This document shows, one piece after another, positions 23,467 to 31,691 of a DNA stretch of 34,663 nucleotides (within the stretch, counting starts at the first letter, position 1; each line of letters opens with the position of its first letter). Source of the stretch: Nonomuraea sp. MG754425 (lineage in GTDB: Bacteria; Actinomycetota; Actinomycetes; Streptosporangiales; Streptosporangiaceae); assembly GCF_021699195.1 (NCBI RefSeq), contig NZ_SSXE01000099.1, forward strand, positions 46,871 to 81,533, written 5' to 3'. The translations under genes were made by a program, and so were the position numbers. The notes under the pieces were generated by a model. The model did not search any database. It was not told the origin of the DNA and saw only the letters and a program-made list of their open reading frames with translations.

Positions 23467-23915
23467 GATATGCGGGCGTCGGACGAGGTCGGCTCACGCT
23501 TCCTGATCGGCCGCATGACCTGCTTGGCCAGGCAGTTCGGGATGCCCTCGCCGTCCCGGGCGGCCCGCCGGCGGTAGACGCTGGGCGACATGCCGACCAG
23601 TTCGGAGAACCGGGTGCTGAAGGTGCCCAGTGACGAGCAGCCGACCGCGAAGCAGACCTCGGTGACCGACATGTCGCCACGGCGCAGCAGGGTCATGGCG
23701 CGCTCGATGCGGCGTGTCATGAGGTAGCTGTAGGGCGACTCGCCGAAGGCGGCGCGGAACTCCCGGCTCAGGTGTCCGGCCGAGAGGTTGGCGCCGCGCG
23801 CCAGCGCCTCCACGTCCAGCGGCTGGGCGTAGTCGCGGTCGATCCGGTCGCGGACGCGGCGCAGGAGGGCGAGGTCGCGCAGCCGCGCGTCGGATTTGTC
23901 GGATCTGGCGGTCAT
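23463..23915 (-). CDS. AraC-family transcriptional regulator, DNA-binding domain only
   Basis: A 150-residue protein made almost only of the AraC DNA-binding domain: first helix-turn-helix about 34-55 (VEALARGANLSAGHLSREF), second about 83-105 (VTEVCFAVGCSSLGTFSTRF), with GMSPSVYRR at the end. There is no ligand domain. It is coupled to the VOC gene and divergent from the DoxX gene, so it probably controls both from the 171-bp gap (inference). Confidence 0.92.
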   Translation of the reverse strand: MTARSDKSDARLRDLALLRRVRDRIDRDYAQPLDVEALARGANLSAGHLSREFRAAFGESPYSYLMTRRIERAMTLLRRGDMSVTEVCFAVGCSSLGTFSTRFSELVGMSPSVYRRRAARDGEGIPNCLAKQVMRPIRKREPTSSDARIS

Positions 23916-24086
23916 GAAGGACAGCCTGCCTGGTGGACCGCCCCGCTGTCCAACTCCACCGGTTCGCGCATTTGCCCTGGCCAGGGCTGTGGGGTGGAGC
24001 TAAGTACACCTCCGGACGGTAGCTGGAGCGATTCTCCCGGCGGGCTCTCGTCCCTAGCGTCGAAAGCACCGACTTCAAGGAGATGA

Positions 24087-24464
24087 GTGAGCATGCGTGC
24101 CGTCATGTGGGTCCTGCAGATCGTCGTGGCCGGCGTCTTCGTGGTGGCGGCTCTGGGGAAGTTCGCGGGGGCCGAGCCGTCCGCCTCCACGTTCGCGGCG
24201 ATCGGCCTCGGCGATTGGTTCCGGATTCTCATCGGGGTGCTGGAGGTGGCCGGTGTGGTGGGGCTGCTGGTGCCGCGGCTGGCCGGGCTCGCGGGGCTGG
24301 CGCTCGCCGGGCTGATGGCGGGCGCGGTGCTGACCGAGGCGTTCGTGTCCGGTGGCGGGGTCGTGCTGCCGCTGATCCTGCTCGTGCTCTGCCTGGTGAT
24401 CGCCTGGGGACGCCGTCAGAACACGGCCCTGCTGTGGTCGGCGGTCGCGGGCCGGGCATCCTGA
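24087..24464 (+). CDS. DoxX-family small membrane protein
   Basis: A 125-residue protein with four predicted membrane helices (about 6-24, 44-64, 66-84, 92-108). It has the DoxX-type start WVLQIVVAGVFVVAALGKF. Related proteins take part in redox balance or quinone-linked reactions, but the exact role is unknown. AAGGAG lies 4 nt before the GTG used here and 10 nt before an ATG two codons later (24093). It is divergent from the AraC/VOC pair. Confidence 0.85.
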   Translation: MSMRAVMWVLQIVVAGVFVVAALGKFAGAEPSASTFAAIGLGDWFRILIGVLEVAGVVGLLVPRLAGLAGLALAGLMAGAVLTEAFVSGGGVVLPLILLVLCLVIAWGRRQNTALLWSAVAGRAS

Positions 24465-24472
24465 CGCCGTGA

Positions 24473-24613
24473 ACGCTGCCGGCCGGGTCCGCCGAGCTAC
24501 GCCGCCTGTGTGGCGACACACCCGAGGAGTTCGTGGCAGGCGTCCGGGACGACGCCGTCCGCGAGCGGGCGTGCCTGCTCCTCCAGCGGGAGAGCCGGGC
24601 GGAAGGCCGATAG
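24473..24613 (+). pseudogene. Orphan gene fragment lacking a start
   Basis: A frame from a TGA (24470) to a TAG (24611-24613) encodes about 46 residues, including SAELRRLCGDTPEEFV and GVRDDAVRERACLLLQ. Third codon positions are about 85 percent G or C, as in real genes, and the residues look like an amphipathic helix-rich C-terminus. There is no ATG, GTG or TTG start at the front. It looks like the tail of a lost gene. Its TAG is also the first three bases of the -10 box of the next gene. Confidence 0.35.
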
Positions 24614-24624
24614 GCTCGGGCCTC

Positions 24625-25125
24625 GTGACAGACACCCGAACCCCTCCGCCCTTCACCGGCGACGAGCCGGCCATGCTGACCAACTGGCTCGAATGGCACC
24701 GCGCGACCCTGGCCGTCAAGTGCGCGGGCCTGTCGGACGAGCAGTTGCGCGAGCGGTCCGCGCCGCCATCGGGTCTCTCGCTGCTGGGCCTGGTCCGTCA
24801 CATGGCGCACGTCGAGCGCTCCTGGTTCCGCAACGTGCTCAACGGCGAGGACCTGCCCAAGCTGTGGGACAAGGACCGCGACAACGACGCCGACTTCAAG
24901 GAGGCCGGCACCGCGTCGGTGAAGGAGGCGTTCGACGTCTGGCAGGAGGAGATCGGCCACGCCCGCGCCATCTCGGCCGCCAAGCCCCTGGACGCGGCCG
25001 GCGAGCGCCACGGGCAGGACTGCACGCACCGCTGGATCCTGGTCCACATGATCGAGGAGTACGCCCGCCACAACGGGCACGCCGACCTGCTGCGCGAGCG
25101 CATCGACGGGGTCACGGGCGAATGA
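24625..25125 (+). CDS. DinB/DUF664 family protein
   Basis: A 166-residue four-helix protein of the DinB superfamily, DUF664 branch. The metal site is probably H59 (LVRHMAHVERSWF) with H149 and H152 in EEYARHNGHADLLRE. Many actinobacterial members are mycothiol-dependent transferases, so a mycothiol role is possible here. The GTG follows TAGGCT by 8 nt with no ribosome site, suggesting a leaderless message. An in-frame upstream GTG would lengthen it with Arg/Pro-rich sequence not seen in the family. Confidence 0.9.
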   Translation: MTDTRTPPPFTGDEPAMLTNWLEWHRATLAVKCAGLSDEQLRERSAPPSGLSLLGLVRHMAHVERSWFRNVLNGEDLPKLWDKDRDNDADFKEAGTASVKEAFDVWQEEIGHARAISAAKPLDAAGERHGQDCTHRWILVHMIEEYARHNGHADLLRERIDGVTGE

Positions 25126-25148
25126 TCGCCCGCCTGACGAGGAGAGGG

Positions 25149-25625
25149 TCAGCCGTCGGCGCGGAACAGCGCCCACACGGCCTTGCCGCCGCCGGCCAGC
25201 GGGTCCCAGCCCCAGCACTGGCTGTAGGTCTCGACGATGTAGAGGCCGCGCCCGTTCTCGGAGATGAAGTCGGGCTCCTTGGGCGTGGGCACCTTGTCGC
25301 TGGGGTCGGCCACGGCCAGCAGCACGTGGGGCGAGACCCGCATCAGCAGCAGCTCGATCTCCCTGCGCCCCGCCGCGTACATCGCGTACCTGACGGCGTT
25401 CGTGACCAGCTCGGAGACCACCAGTGCGGCGTCGTCGCTGAGGTCGTGCAGCCCCCAGCCGCGCAACGTCCTGCGGGTGACGTCTCTCGCGGTCTTCACC
25501 GAGTCGGCCTGGAAGGGCAACGGGCACGAGGTCGTGTACGGCTTGCCACCCGTGAGGAGCCGGTCGAAGCCGACCTCCCGGGTGATCTGCAGGCAATCGG
25601 CAGTGGCCAGAGGATCCTCCACCAT
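25149..25625 (-). CDS. RsbW-like ATP-binding regulatory protein
   Basis: A 158-residue HATPase_c_2 domain as in anti-sigma kinases. The N-box is SELVTNAVRYA (E72, N76), the G1 aspartate D107 (AVADPSD) and the G2 box NGRGLYIVE (124-132). Such ATPases are common next to WhiJ-type regulators in actinomycetes, where their target is mostly unknown. It is divergent from the helix-turn-helix gene at 25858 across a 232-bp gap rich in repeats. Confidence 0.9.
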   Translation of the reverse strand: MVEDPLATADCLQITREVGFDRLLTGGKPYTTSCPLPFQADSVKTARDVTRRTLRGWGLHDLSDDAALVVSELVTNAVRYAMYAAGRREIELLLMRVSPHVLLAVADPSDKVPTPKEPDFISENGRGLYIVETYSQCWGWDPLAGGGKAVWALFRADG

Positions 25626-25654
25626 GCCGCCGATACCTCCCCGTTCAGCCTTGG

Positions 25655-25747
25655 TTAGTGCATGTTTGGCCCAATATGCACTAAGCCATCATGGGTCACG
25701 AACGCTGCACCTGCAAGACCCAAATGCACGTGCAGTTGCATTGTGCA
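25655..25747. repeat. Inverted repeat and array of eight TGCA motifs (putative operator)
   Basis: TTAGTGCAT (25655-25663) and ATGCACTAA (25676-25684) form a perfect inverted repeat. TGCA starts at 25659, 25677, 25706, 25712, 25725, 25731, 25737 and 25744. The motif would be expected less than once in this length by chance. TGCACGTGCA at 25725-25734 is itself a perfect palindrome. The array fills the gap between the ATPase and the WhiJ-like gene. Confidence 0.65.
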
Positions 25748-25857
25748 GTAGCAAGCGACGTTTGGGGCATATATCTCCGAATCGGACACGAGGTTGAGAC
25801 CTTGTCATACCCGGCAATGTGGTGTCACTGTGTGTGCGGACCTTGATAGGAGGCAAA

Positions 25858-26724
25858 GTGACGCAGAACCAGCCGGGTTCCGGGCCGACGGCGCTGCGCA
25901 TCCTCCTGGGCTCCCAGCTGCGCAAGCTCAGGGAAGCGAAGAACGTCACCCGTGAGGAGGCCGGACACCTCATCCGAGGTTCGGAATCCAAGATCAGCCG
26001 GATGGAACTCGGCCGGGTGGGATTCAAAGAACGCGACGTCGCGGACCTGCTGACCCTGTACGGGGTCGTGGATCACCAGGCCCGCTCCGCCGTACTCGAC
26101 CTGGTCGCCACCGCCAACGAGCCTGGCTGGTGGCACCGGTTCAACGACGTCCTGCCCATGTGGTTCCAGGCGTTCGTCGGCCTGGAGGAGGCCGCGGCCC
26201 GGATCAGGACCTACGAGGTCCAGTTCGTGCCAGGGCTCCTGCAGACCAAGGAGTACGCGAGGGCCGTGGTGACCGCCGGTTCGGCGGGCATCGGGGCGGA
26301 GGAGATCGCCAGAAGGGTGGATCTCCGGCTGGAGCGCCAGAGGATGTTCGACAGGCCCGACGGGCCGGTCTTCTGGGCGGTGATCGACGAGGCCGCGCTC
26401 AGGCGGCCCATCGGCGGGGCCGAGGTGATGCGGGCCCAGCTCGAACACCTCATCGACCTGATGCGCCAGCCGCACATCACGATCCAGATCATGCCGTTCA
26501 GCTTCGGCGGGCACAGCGCGGAGGGCGGCGCGTTCAGCGTTCTGCGCTTCCCCGACAGCGACCTGCCCGACGTGGTGTACGTGGAGCAACTCGCCAGCGC
26601 GCTCTACCTGGACAAGCGTGAGGACGTGGACCGATACACCGAGGTGATGGAGCGGCTGTGCGCCGTCAGCACCACCCCGGATGAGACGATCGAGCTTTTG
26701 CGGACGATCGCGGACGAGTTCTGA
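25858..26724 (+). CDS. WhiJ-like XRE/DUF5753 transcriptional regulator
   Basis: A 288-residue protein: helix-turn-helix (about 16-72, LRKLREAKNVTREEAGHLIRG then SESKISRMELGR) followed by a DUF5753 ligand or partner domain (about 95-280; typical FVPGLLQTKEYARAV, ITIQIMPFSFGGH, DVVYVEQLASALYLD). It belongs to the WhiJ type that affects development in Streptomyces. Usually a small DUF397 (BldB/WhiJ-associated) gene lies next to it; none is visible here. The GTG start has AGGAGG 4 nt upstream. The TGCA array upstream is a probable binding site (inference). Confidence 0.93.
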   Translation: MTQNQPGSGPTALRILLGSQLRKLREAKNVTREEAGHLIRGSESKISRMELGRVGFKERDVADLLTLYGVVDHQARSAVLDLVATANEPGWWHRFNDVLPMWFQAFVGLEEAAARIRTYEVQFVPGLLQTKEYARAVVTAGSAGIGAEEIARRVDLRLERQRMFDRPDGPVFWAVIDEAALRRPIGGAEVMRAQLEHLIDLMRQPHITIQIMPFSFGGHSAEGGAFSVLRFPDSDLPDVVYVEQLASALYLDKREDVDRYTEVMERLCAVSTTPDETIELLRTIADEF

Positions 26725-26759
26725 CCGCGGCGGCGTCGTGGTTGGGTGTGCATCTGCCC

Positions 26760-26847
26760 TAGACTGGCCAACGGCGTTGGATGCCGCCGTGGCGGAGCAT
26801 GCCCAGCGGCACGCCCAACACCGCTCATGTGGGCGCGGCGCGTGAGC
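26760..26847 (+). promoter_or_regulatory. tig promoter -10 and structured leader
   Basis: A TAGACT -10 box (26760-26765) is followed by two hairpins. The first (26776-26819) has nested stems GTTGG/CCAAC and TGCCGC/GCGGCA. The second (26823-26847) has GCTCA/TGAGC. The leader is about 130 nt to the tig start. The -35 box is not clear. Confidence 0.45.
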
Positions 26848-26902
26848 CGAACCGATGGACGCGCCCGCGATCACTCGTAGCTTGATCAAGGAGACCATTC
26901 CC

Positions 26903-28294
26903 GTGAAGACCGCTGTCGAGGAGCTCAGCCCGACCCGGGTCAAGCTCACTGTCGAGGTGCCGTTCGACGAGCTGCGCCCGAGCATGGATGCGGCGTACAA
27001 GAAGGTCGCGCAGCAGGTGCGCGTCCCCGGGTTCCGGCCTGGCAAGGTTCCGGCCCGCATCATCGAACAGCGCTTCGGCCGGGCGGTAGTGCTGGAGGAG
27101 ACCCTCAACGACGCGGTGCCCAAGCTGTACGGCCAGGCCGTCGACGAGGCCGACGTGTTCCCCGTCAGCCAGCCTGACATCGAGGTCACGAAGATCGACG
27201 ACGGCGAGCAGATCGAGTTCACCGCCGAGGTCGACATCCGGCCCAACTTCGAGGTCCCCGACTACCAGGGCGCCGAGATCACGGTCGACTCCGCCGAGGT
27301 CTCCGACGAGGACGTCGACACGCAGCTCGACGCGCTGCGCCAGCGCTTCGCCACGCTGACCGGCGTGGAGCGCGCCGCGGTCAAGAACGACTTCGTCGTG
27401 ATGGACCTGCGTGCCGAGATCAACGGCGAGAACATCGAGGAGCAGCAGGCCAGCGAGGTCTCCTACGAGGTCGGTGCCGGCTCCGTGCTGCAGGGCCTCG
27501 ACGACGCGCTCGAGGGCATGTCCGCGGGCGAGGAGAAGGGCTTCAAGACCGAGCTCGTCGGCGGCGAGAACGCCGGCGAGGAGGCCGACGTGATCATCAG
27601 CGTCAAGTCGGTCAAGGAGAAGGTCCTGCCCGAGCTCGACGACGAGTTCGCCCAGCTCGCCAGCGAGTTCGACACGCTTGAGGAGCTGAAGACCAGCATC
27701 CGCGAGCAGGCCCGCCGCAACAAGCTGATCGACCAGGTCGTCCAGTCCCGCGAGAAGGCACTCGACGCGCTGCTCGAGAAGATCGACATCCCGCTGCCCG
27801 ACAGCGCGCTCAAGGCCGAGGTCGACGCTCGCAAGCACAACCTCGACCACCAGGTGTCCGAGAGCGGCCTCAGCCGCGACGCCTTCTTCCGCCTGTACCA
27901 GACGACGGAGGAGGAGCGCTTCGAGGAGTTCGACAAGAACTCCGCGCGCGCGATCAAGGTCGGCTTCGTGCTCGACAAGATCGTCAAGACCGAGGAGCTG
28001 GGCGTCTCCGAGCAGGAGCTGACCAACTTCGTGGTCCGCCGGGCCATGGAGATGGGCGTGCAGCCCAACGAGCTGGCCAAGCACCTCGCCGACAACGACC
28101 AGCTCACGCTGGCCATGGTCGAGATCGTGCGCGACAAGGCCAAGGCGGTCCTGGGCGACGCCGCCAAGGTCGTCGACTCCGACGGCAACGAGGTCGACCT
28201 CAAGGCGATCTACACCGAGATCAACGGTGAGCCGGTCGAGGAAGAGGCCGAGGAGGCCGCCGACAAGCCCGCCGAGGACAAGGCCGACGCCTGA
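26903..28294 (+). CDS. tig: Trigger factor (ribosome-associated chaperone)
   Basis: Binds the ribosome exit tunnel and shields nascent chains; also a peptidyl-prolyl isomerase. The protein has 463 residues. The ribosome-binding signature GFRPGKVP is at 43-50, the FKBP domain at about 150-245 and the C-terminal chaperone arms at about 250-420. An acidic tail rich in Glu, Ala and Lys follows. The GTG at 26903 has AAGGAG 9 nt upstream and gives the usual KTAVEELSPTRVKL start. A strong terminator follows. In actinobacteria tig normally precedes clpP1, as here. Confidence 0.97.
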   Translation: MKTAVEELSPTRVKLTVEVPFDELRPSMDAAYKKVAQQVRVPGFRPGKVPARIIEQRFGRAVVLEETLNDAVPKLYGQAVDEADVFPVSQPDIEVTKIDDGEQIEFTAEVDIRPNFEVPDYQGAEITVDSAEVSDEDVDTQLDALRQRFATLTGVERAAVKNDFVVMDLRAEINGENIEEQQASEVSYEVGAGSVLQGLDDALEGMSAGEEKGFKTELVGGENAGEEADVIISVKSVKEKVLPELDDEFAQLASEFDTLEELKTSIREQARRNKLIDQVVQSREKALDALLEKIDIPLPDSALKAEVDARKHNLDHQVSESGLSRDAFFRLYQTTEEERFEEFDKNSARAIKVGFVLDKIVKTEELGVSEQELTNFVVRRAMEMGVQPNELAKHLADNDQLTLAMVEIVRDKAKAVLGDAAKVVDSDGNEVDLKAIYTEINGEPVEEEAEEAADKPAEDKADA

Positions 28295-28321
28295 GCCGCC
28301 CGCTCGGGCTCAGACGCCACG

Positions 28322-28364
28322 GGAGCCCCCGGACCCCTCACGGGTCCGGGGGCTCCTGCGTTTT
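28322..28364 (+). terminator. Rho-independent terminator of tig
   Basis: GGAGCCCCCGGACCC and its exact complement form a 15-bp stem with a 5-nt loop, followed by TGCGTTTT. It is the most classical terminator in the window and separates tig from the clp genes. Confidence 0.9.
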
Positions 28365-28770
28365 CACCGCGTTTCCGCCGTTCGCCGGGGCGTGGACAGA
28401 GCTGTCCGGCAAGGGAAATGTGCCGCCCGCGCGAGGGTCGGTCCTGCCACCGGGTCCACCCGGCCGCCATGAGAGGGCTGACTCGCCGAAGGCGCTCAGA
28501 CGGCCGCTGCCGGTATCGCGGGCGGCGTGGGCCGAACCTTCCCCTCGCGCCACCCGTTCCGCCGTGTGCGGCTCCCTGGGGGCGGGAAGCGGCGGCTTCG
28601 CGCCTCCCGCCGCCGTCCGGGACGGGCGCAATGTGGCGACTGTTCCCTTCTTTCGCTCTGGCATCAGCCGAAATATGTGCCGGTTGTCAGGTATGTGCCC
28701 CTGGTCGGCAACCAGGACGAAAGCCACACAGAGCCACGAAGGGCAGCAGCAGCCGATCAGTCCGAACCTG
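28365..28770 (+). other. Non-coding stretch between tig and clpP1, rich in hairpins
   Basis: No gene here can be supported; open frames on both strands are Arg/Pro/Gly-rich and match nothing. It contains a stable nested hairpin at 28581-28611 (GGCGGGA..GGCG / CGCC.TCCCGCC), then CCGTCC/GGACGG at 28613-28625 and CCTGGT/ACCAGG at 28700-28716. TATGTGCC is repeated at 28674 and 28692 (18 bp apart). It may be a long leader, a small RNA or a remnant. Confidence 0.4.
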
Positions 28771-28829
28771 CGCCGTCAGCGAACAGTCCGGGGGACCGGG
28801 CATGACCTGTGGGCGGCGCGCGTTAAGGT
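28771..28829 (+). promoter_or_regulatory. Candidate ClgR-like box and clpP1P2 promoter
   Basis: CGCCGTCAGCGAAC (28771-28784) resembles the ClgR activator box, as remembered, with mismatches. ATGACC (28802-28807), 16 nt and TAAGGT (28824-28829) form a promoter. The box centre lies near -58 from the expected start, a normal activator position. ClgR controls clpP genes in other actinobacteria. Confidence 0.4.
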
Positions 28830-28873
28830 CACAAGCAAAGCCAATCGATTACGACGCATCGGAAGGTGACGCT

Positions 28874-29506
28874 GTGACCAGCCCGCCGACCTTCTATCAG
28901 CCTGAGTCTCGAGGCCGTGAGAACGGCTCCGCCTTCCGGCTTGAGGACCAGCTTTACCAGCGCCTGCTCCGCGAGCGCATCATCGTGCTCGGGCAGGAGG
29001 TCAACGACGAGATCGCCAACCGGATCTGCGCCGAGCTGCTGCTGCTCGCGGCCGACGACCCCGAGCGCGACATCACGCTCTACATCAACTCGCCGGGCGG
29101 TTCGGTGAGTGCGGGCATGGCCATTTACGACATGATGGAATACGTGCCGAACGACGTCTCCACGGTTGTGATGGGCATGGCCGCCTCGATGGGGCAGTTC
29201 CTGCTCACCGCGGGGGCGCGTGGCAAGCGCTACGCTCTGCCGCACGCCCGGGTGATGATGCACCAGCCGTCGGGCGGCATCGGCGGCACCGCCGCCGACA
29301 TCGCCATCCAGGCGGAGCAGATGCTCTACGTGAAGAAGACGCTGGCCGAGCGGATCGCGTTCCACACGGGGCAGCCGTTGGACCAGATCGAGTCCGACTC
29401 CGACCGCGACCGCTGGTTCACGGCCGAAGAGGCCAAGGACTACGGCTTCATCGACCACGTGGTGCGCAGCGCCCGTCAGGTGCCCTCCGTGGGCCCGGTT
29501 TCCTAG
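28874..29506 (+). CDS. clpP1: ATP-dependent Clp protease proteolytic subunit ClpP1
   Basis: Serine protease ring subunit. The protein has 210 residues. The catalytic triad is S105 (GMAASMGQ), H130 (MMHQPSGG) and D179 (SDRDRWF). INSPGGSVSAG is at 71-81. The N-terminus is short and is probably processed. The GTG start has GGAAGG 7 nt upstream. It is followed after 11 bp by clpP2; the two form a mixed ClpP1P2 tetradecamer in actinobacteria. Confidence 0.96.
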   Translation: MTSPPTFYQPESRGRENGSAFRLEDQLYQRLLRERIIVLGQEVNDEIANRICAELLLLAADDPERDITLYINSPGGSVSAGMAIYDMMEYVPNDVSTVVMGMAASMGQFLLTAGARGKRYALPHARVMMHQPSGGIGGTAADIAIQAEQMLYVKKTLAERIAFHTGQPLDQIESDSDRDRWFTAEEAKDYGFIDHVVRSARQVPSVGPVS

Positions 29507-29517
29507 GGGGAGCTGAC

Positions 29518-30141
29518 ATGAACATCGAGAGCCGTTACGTTCTCCCCTCCTTCGTCGAGCGCACGTCCTACGGCGTGAAGGAGATGAACCCGTACAACAA
29601 GCTCTTCGAGGACCGCATCATCTTCCTCGGAGTGCAGATCGACGACGCGTCGGCCAACGACGTGATGGCCCAGCTCCTGACGCTGGAGTCGCTCGACCCC
29701 GACCGTGACATCAGCATCTACATCAACTCGCCGGGCGGCTCCTTCACCGCCATGACGGCGATCTACGACACGATGCAGTTCGTCCGGCCGGAGATCCAGA
29801 CCGTCTGCCTCGGCCAGGCCGCGTCCGCCGCGGCCGTGCTGCTGGCCGGCGGCACCCCGGGCAAGCGCTTCGCGCTGCCCAACGCCCGGGTGCTGATCCA
29901 CCAGCCGTCCACCGAGGGCGGCGGCCAGGGCAGCGACATCGAGATCCAGGCCCGCGAGATCCTGCGCATGCGCACGCTGCTCGAGGACATCGTGGCCCGT
30001 CACACGGGCAAGCCATCCGCTGACGTCCGCAAGGACATCGAACGCGACAAAATTCTCAACGCGGACGAGGCAAAGGCGTATGGTCTGATCGATGACATCA
30101 TCCCGTCCAGGAAGAAACGAGCTCAGGCCGTAGCTTCCTAG
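29518..30141 (+). CDS. clpP2: ATP-dependent Clp protease proteolytic subunit ClpP2
   Basis: Second ClpP ring subunit, 207 residues. The triad is S103 (GQAASAAA), H128 (LIHQPS) and D177 (IERDKIL). INSPGGSFTAM is at 69-79. The catalytic serine sits in AASAA rather than AASMG, the usual ClpP2 difference. GGGGGAG 5 nt before the ATG is the ribosome site. It is co-transcribed with clpP1; a hairpin follows before clpX. Confidence 0.96.
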   Translation: MNIESRYVLPSFVERTSYGVKEMNPYNKLFEDRIIFLGVQIDDASANDVMAQLLTLESLDPDRDISIYINSPGGSFTAMTAIYDTMQFVRPEIQTVCLGQAASAAAVLLAGGTPGKRFALPNARVLIHQPSTEGGGQGSDIEIQAREILRMRTLLEDIVARHTGKPSADVRKDIERDKILNADEAKAYGLIDDIIPSRKKRAQAVAS

Positions 30142-30152
30142 ACGAGACGTGA

Positions 30153-30191
30153 CGCACCGGAGCGCTGCCCAATAGGGCACGTTCCGGTGCG
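30153..30191 (+). terminator. Hairpin between clpP2 and clpX
   Basis: CGCACCGGA pairs with TCCGGTGCG, with an inner GCCC/GGGC stem. It could stop or attenuate the clpP transcript. The leader behind it has a direct repeat, TCCGGA at 30261 and 30272, before clpX. Confidence 0.55.
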
Positions 30192-30325
30192 ACTCGCCGC
30201 TAGGGGGCTCACTGAGGGCCCAGAAGACGGTAACGTCGAAACCTGAGCGGTTCGGCCTAGTCCGGAGGATGTCCGGAGACACTGCTCGCGGGAGCAGGGC
30301 GGTCCCACGCAAAGGAGTATCTGGG

Positions 30326-31609
<1,284 letters not shown>

Positions 31610-31630
31610 GCAGCGCTCCGGCCGTGCCCG

Positions 31631-31660
31631 AACGCCCTGTGGTGGAAACCATGGGGCGTT
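31631..31660 (+). terminator. Terminator of clpX
   Basis: AACGCCCTGTGGT pairs with ACCATGGGGCGTT (13 bp with two G-U pairs), loop GGAA, followed by TCGCTT. Confidence 0.65.
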
Positions 31661-31691
31661 TCGCTTGCCCGCCTCCCTAGAATTGGTTCCT

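Noticed and set aside
28338..28727. 129-codon minus-strand frame between tig and clpP1
   Set aside because: It starts inside hairpins, crosses the tig terminator and has low-complexity Arg/Pro/Gly composition with no family.
30269..30325. Upstream ATG for clpX
   Set aside because: The GTG at 30326 has a strong ribosome site and gives the universal ClpX N-terminus.
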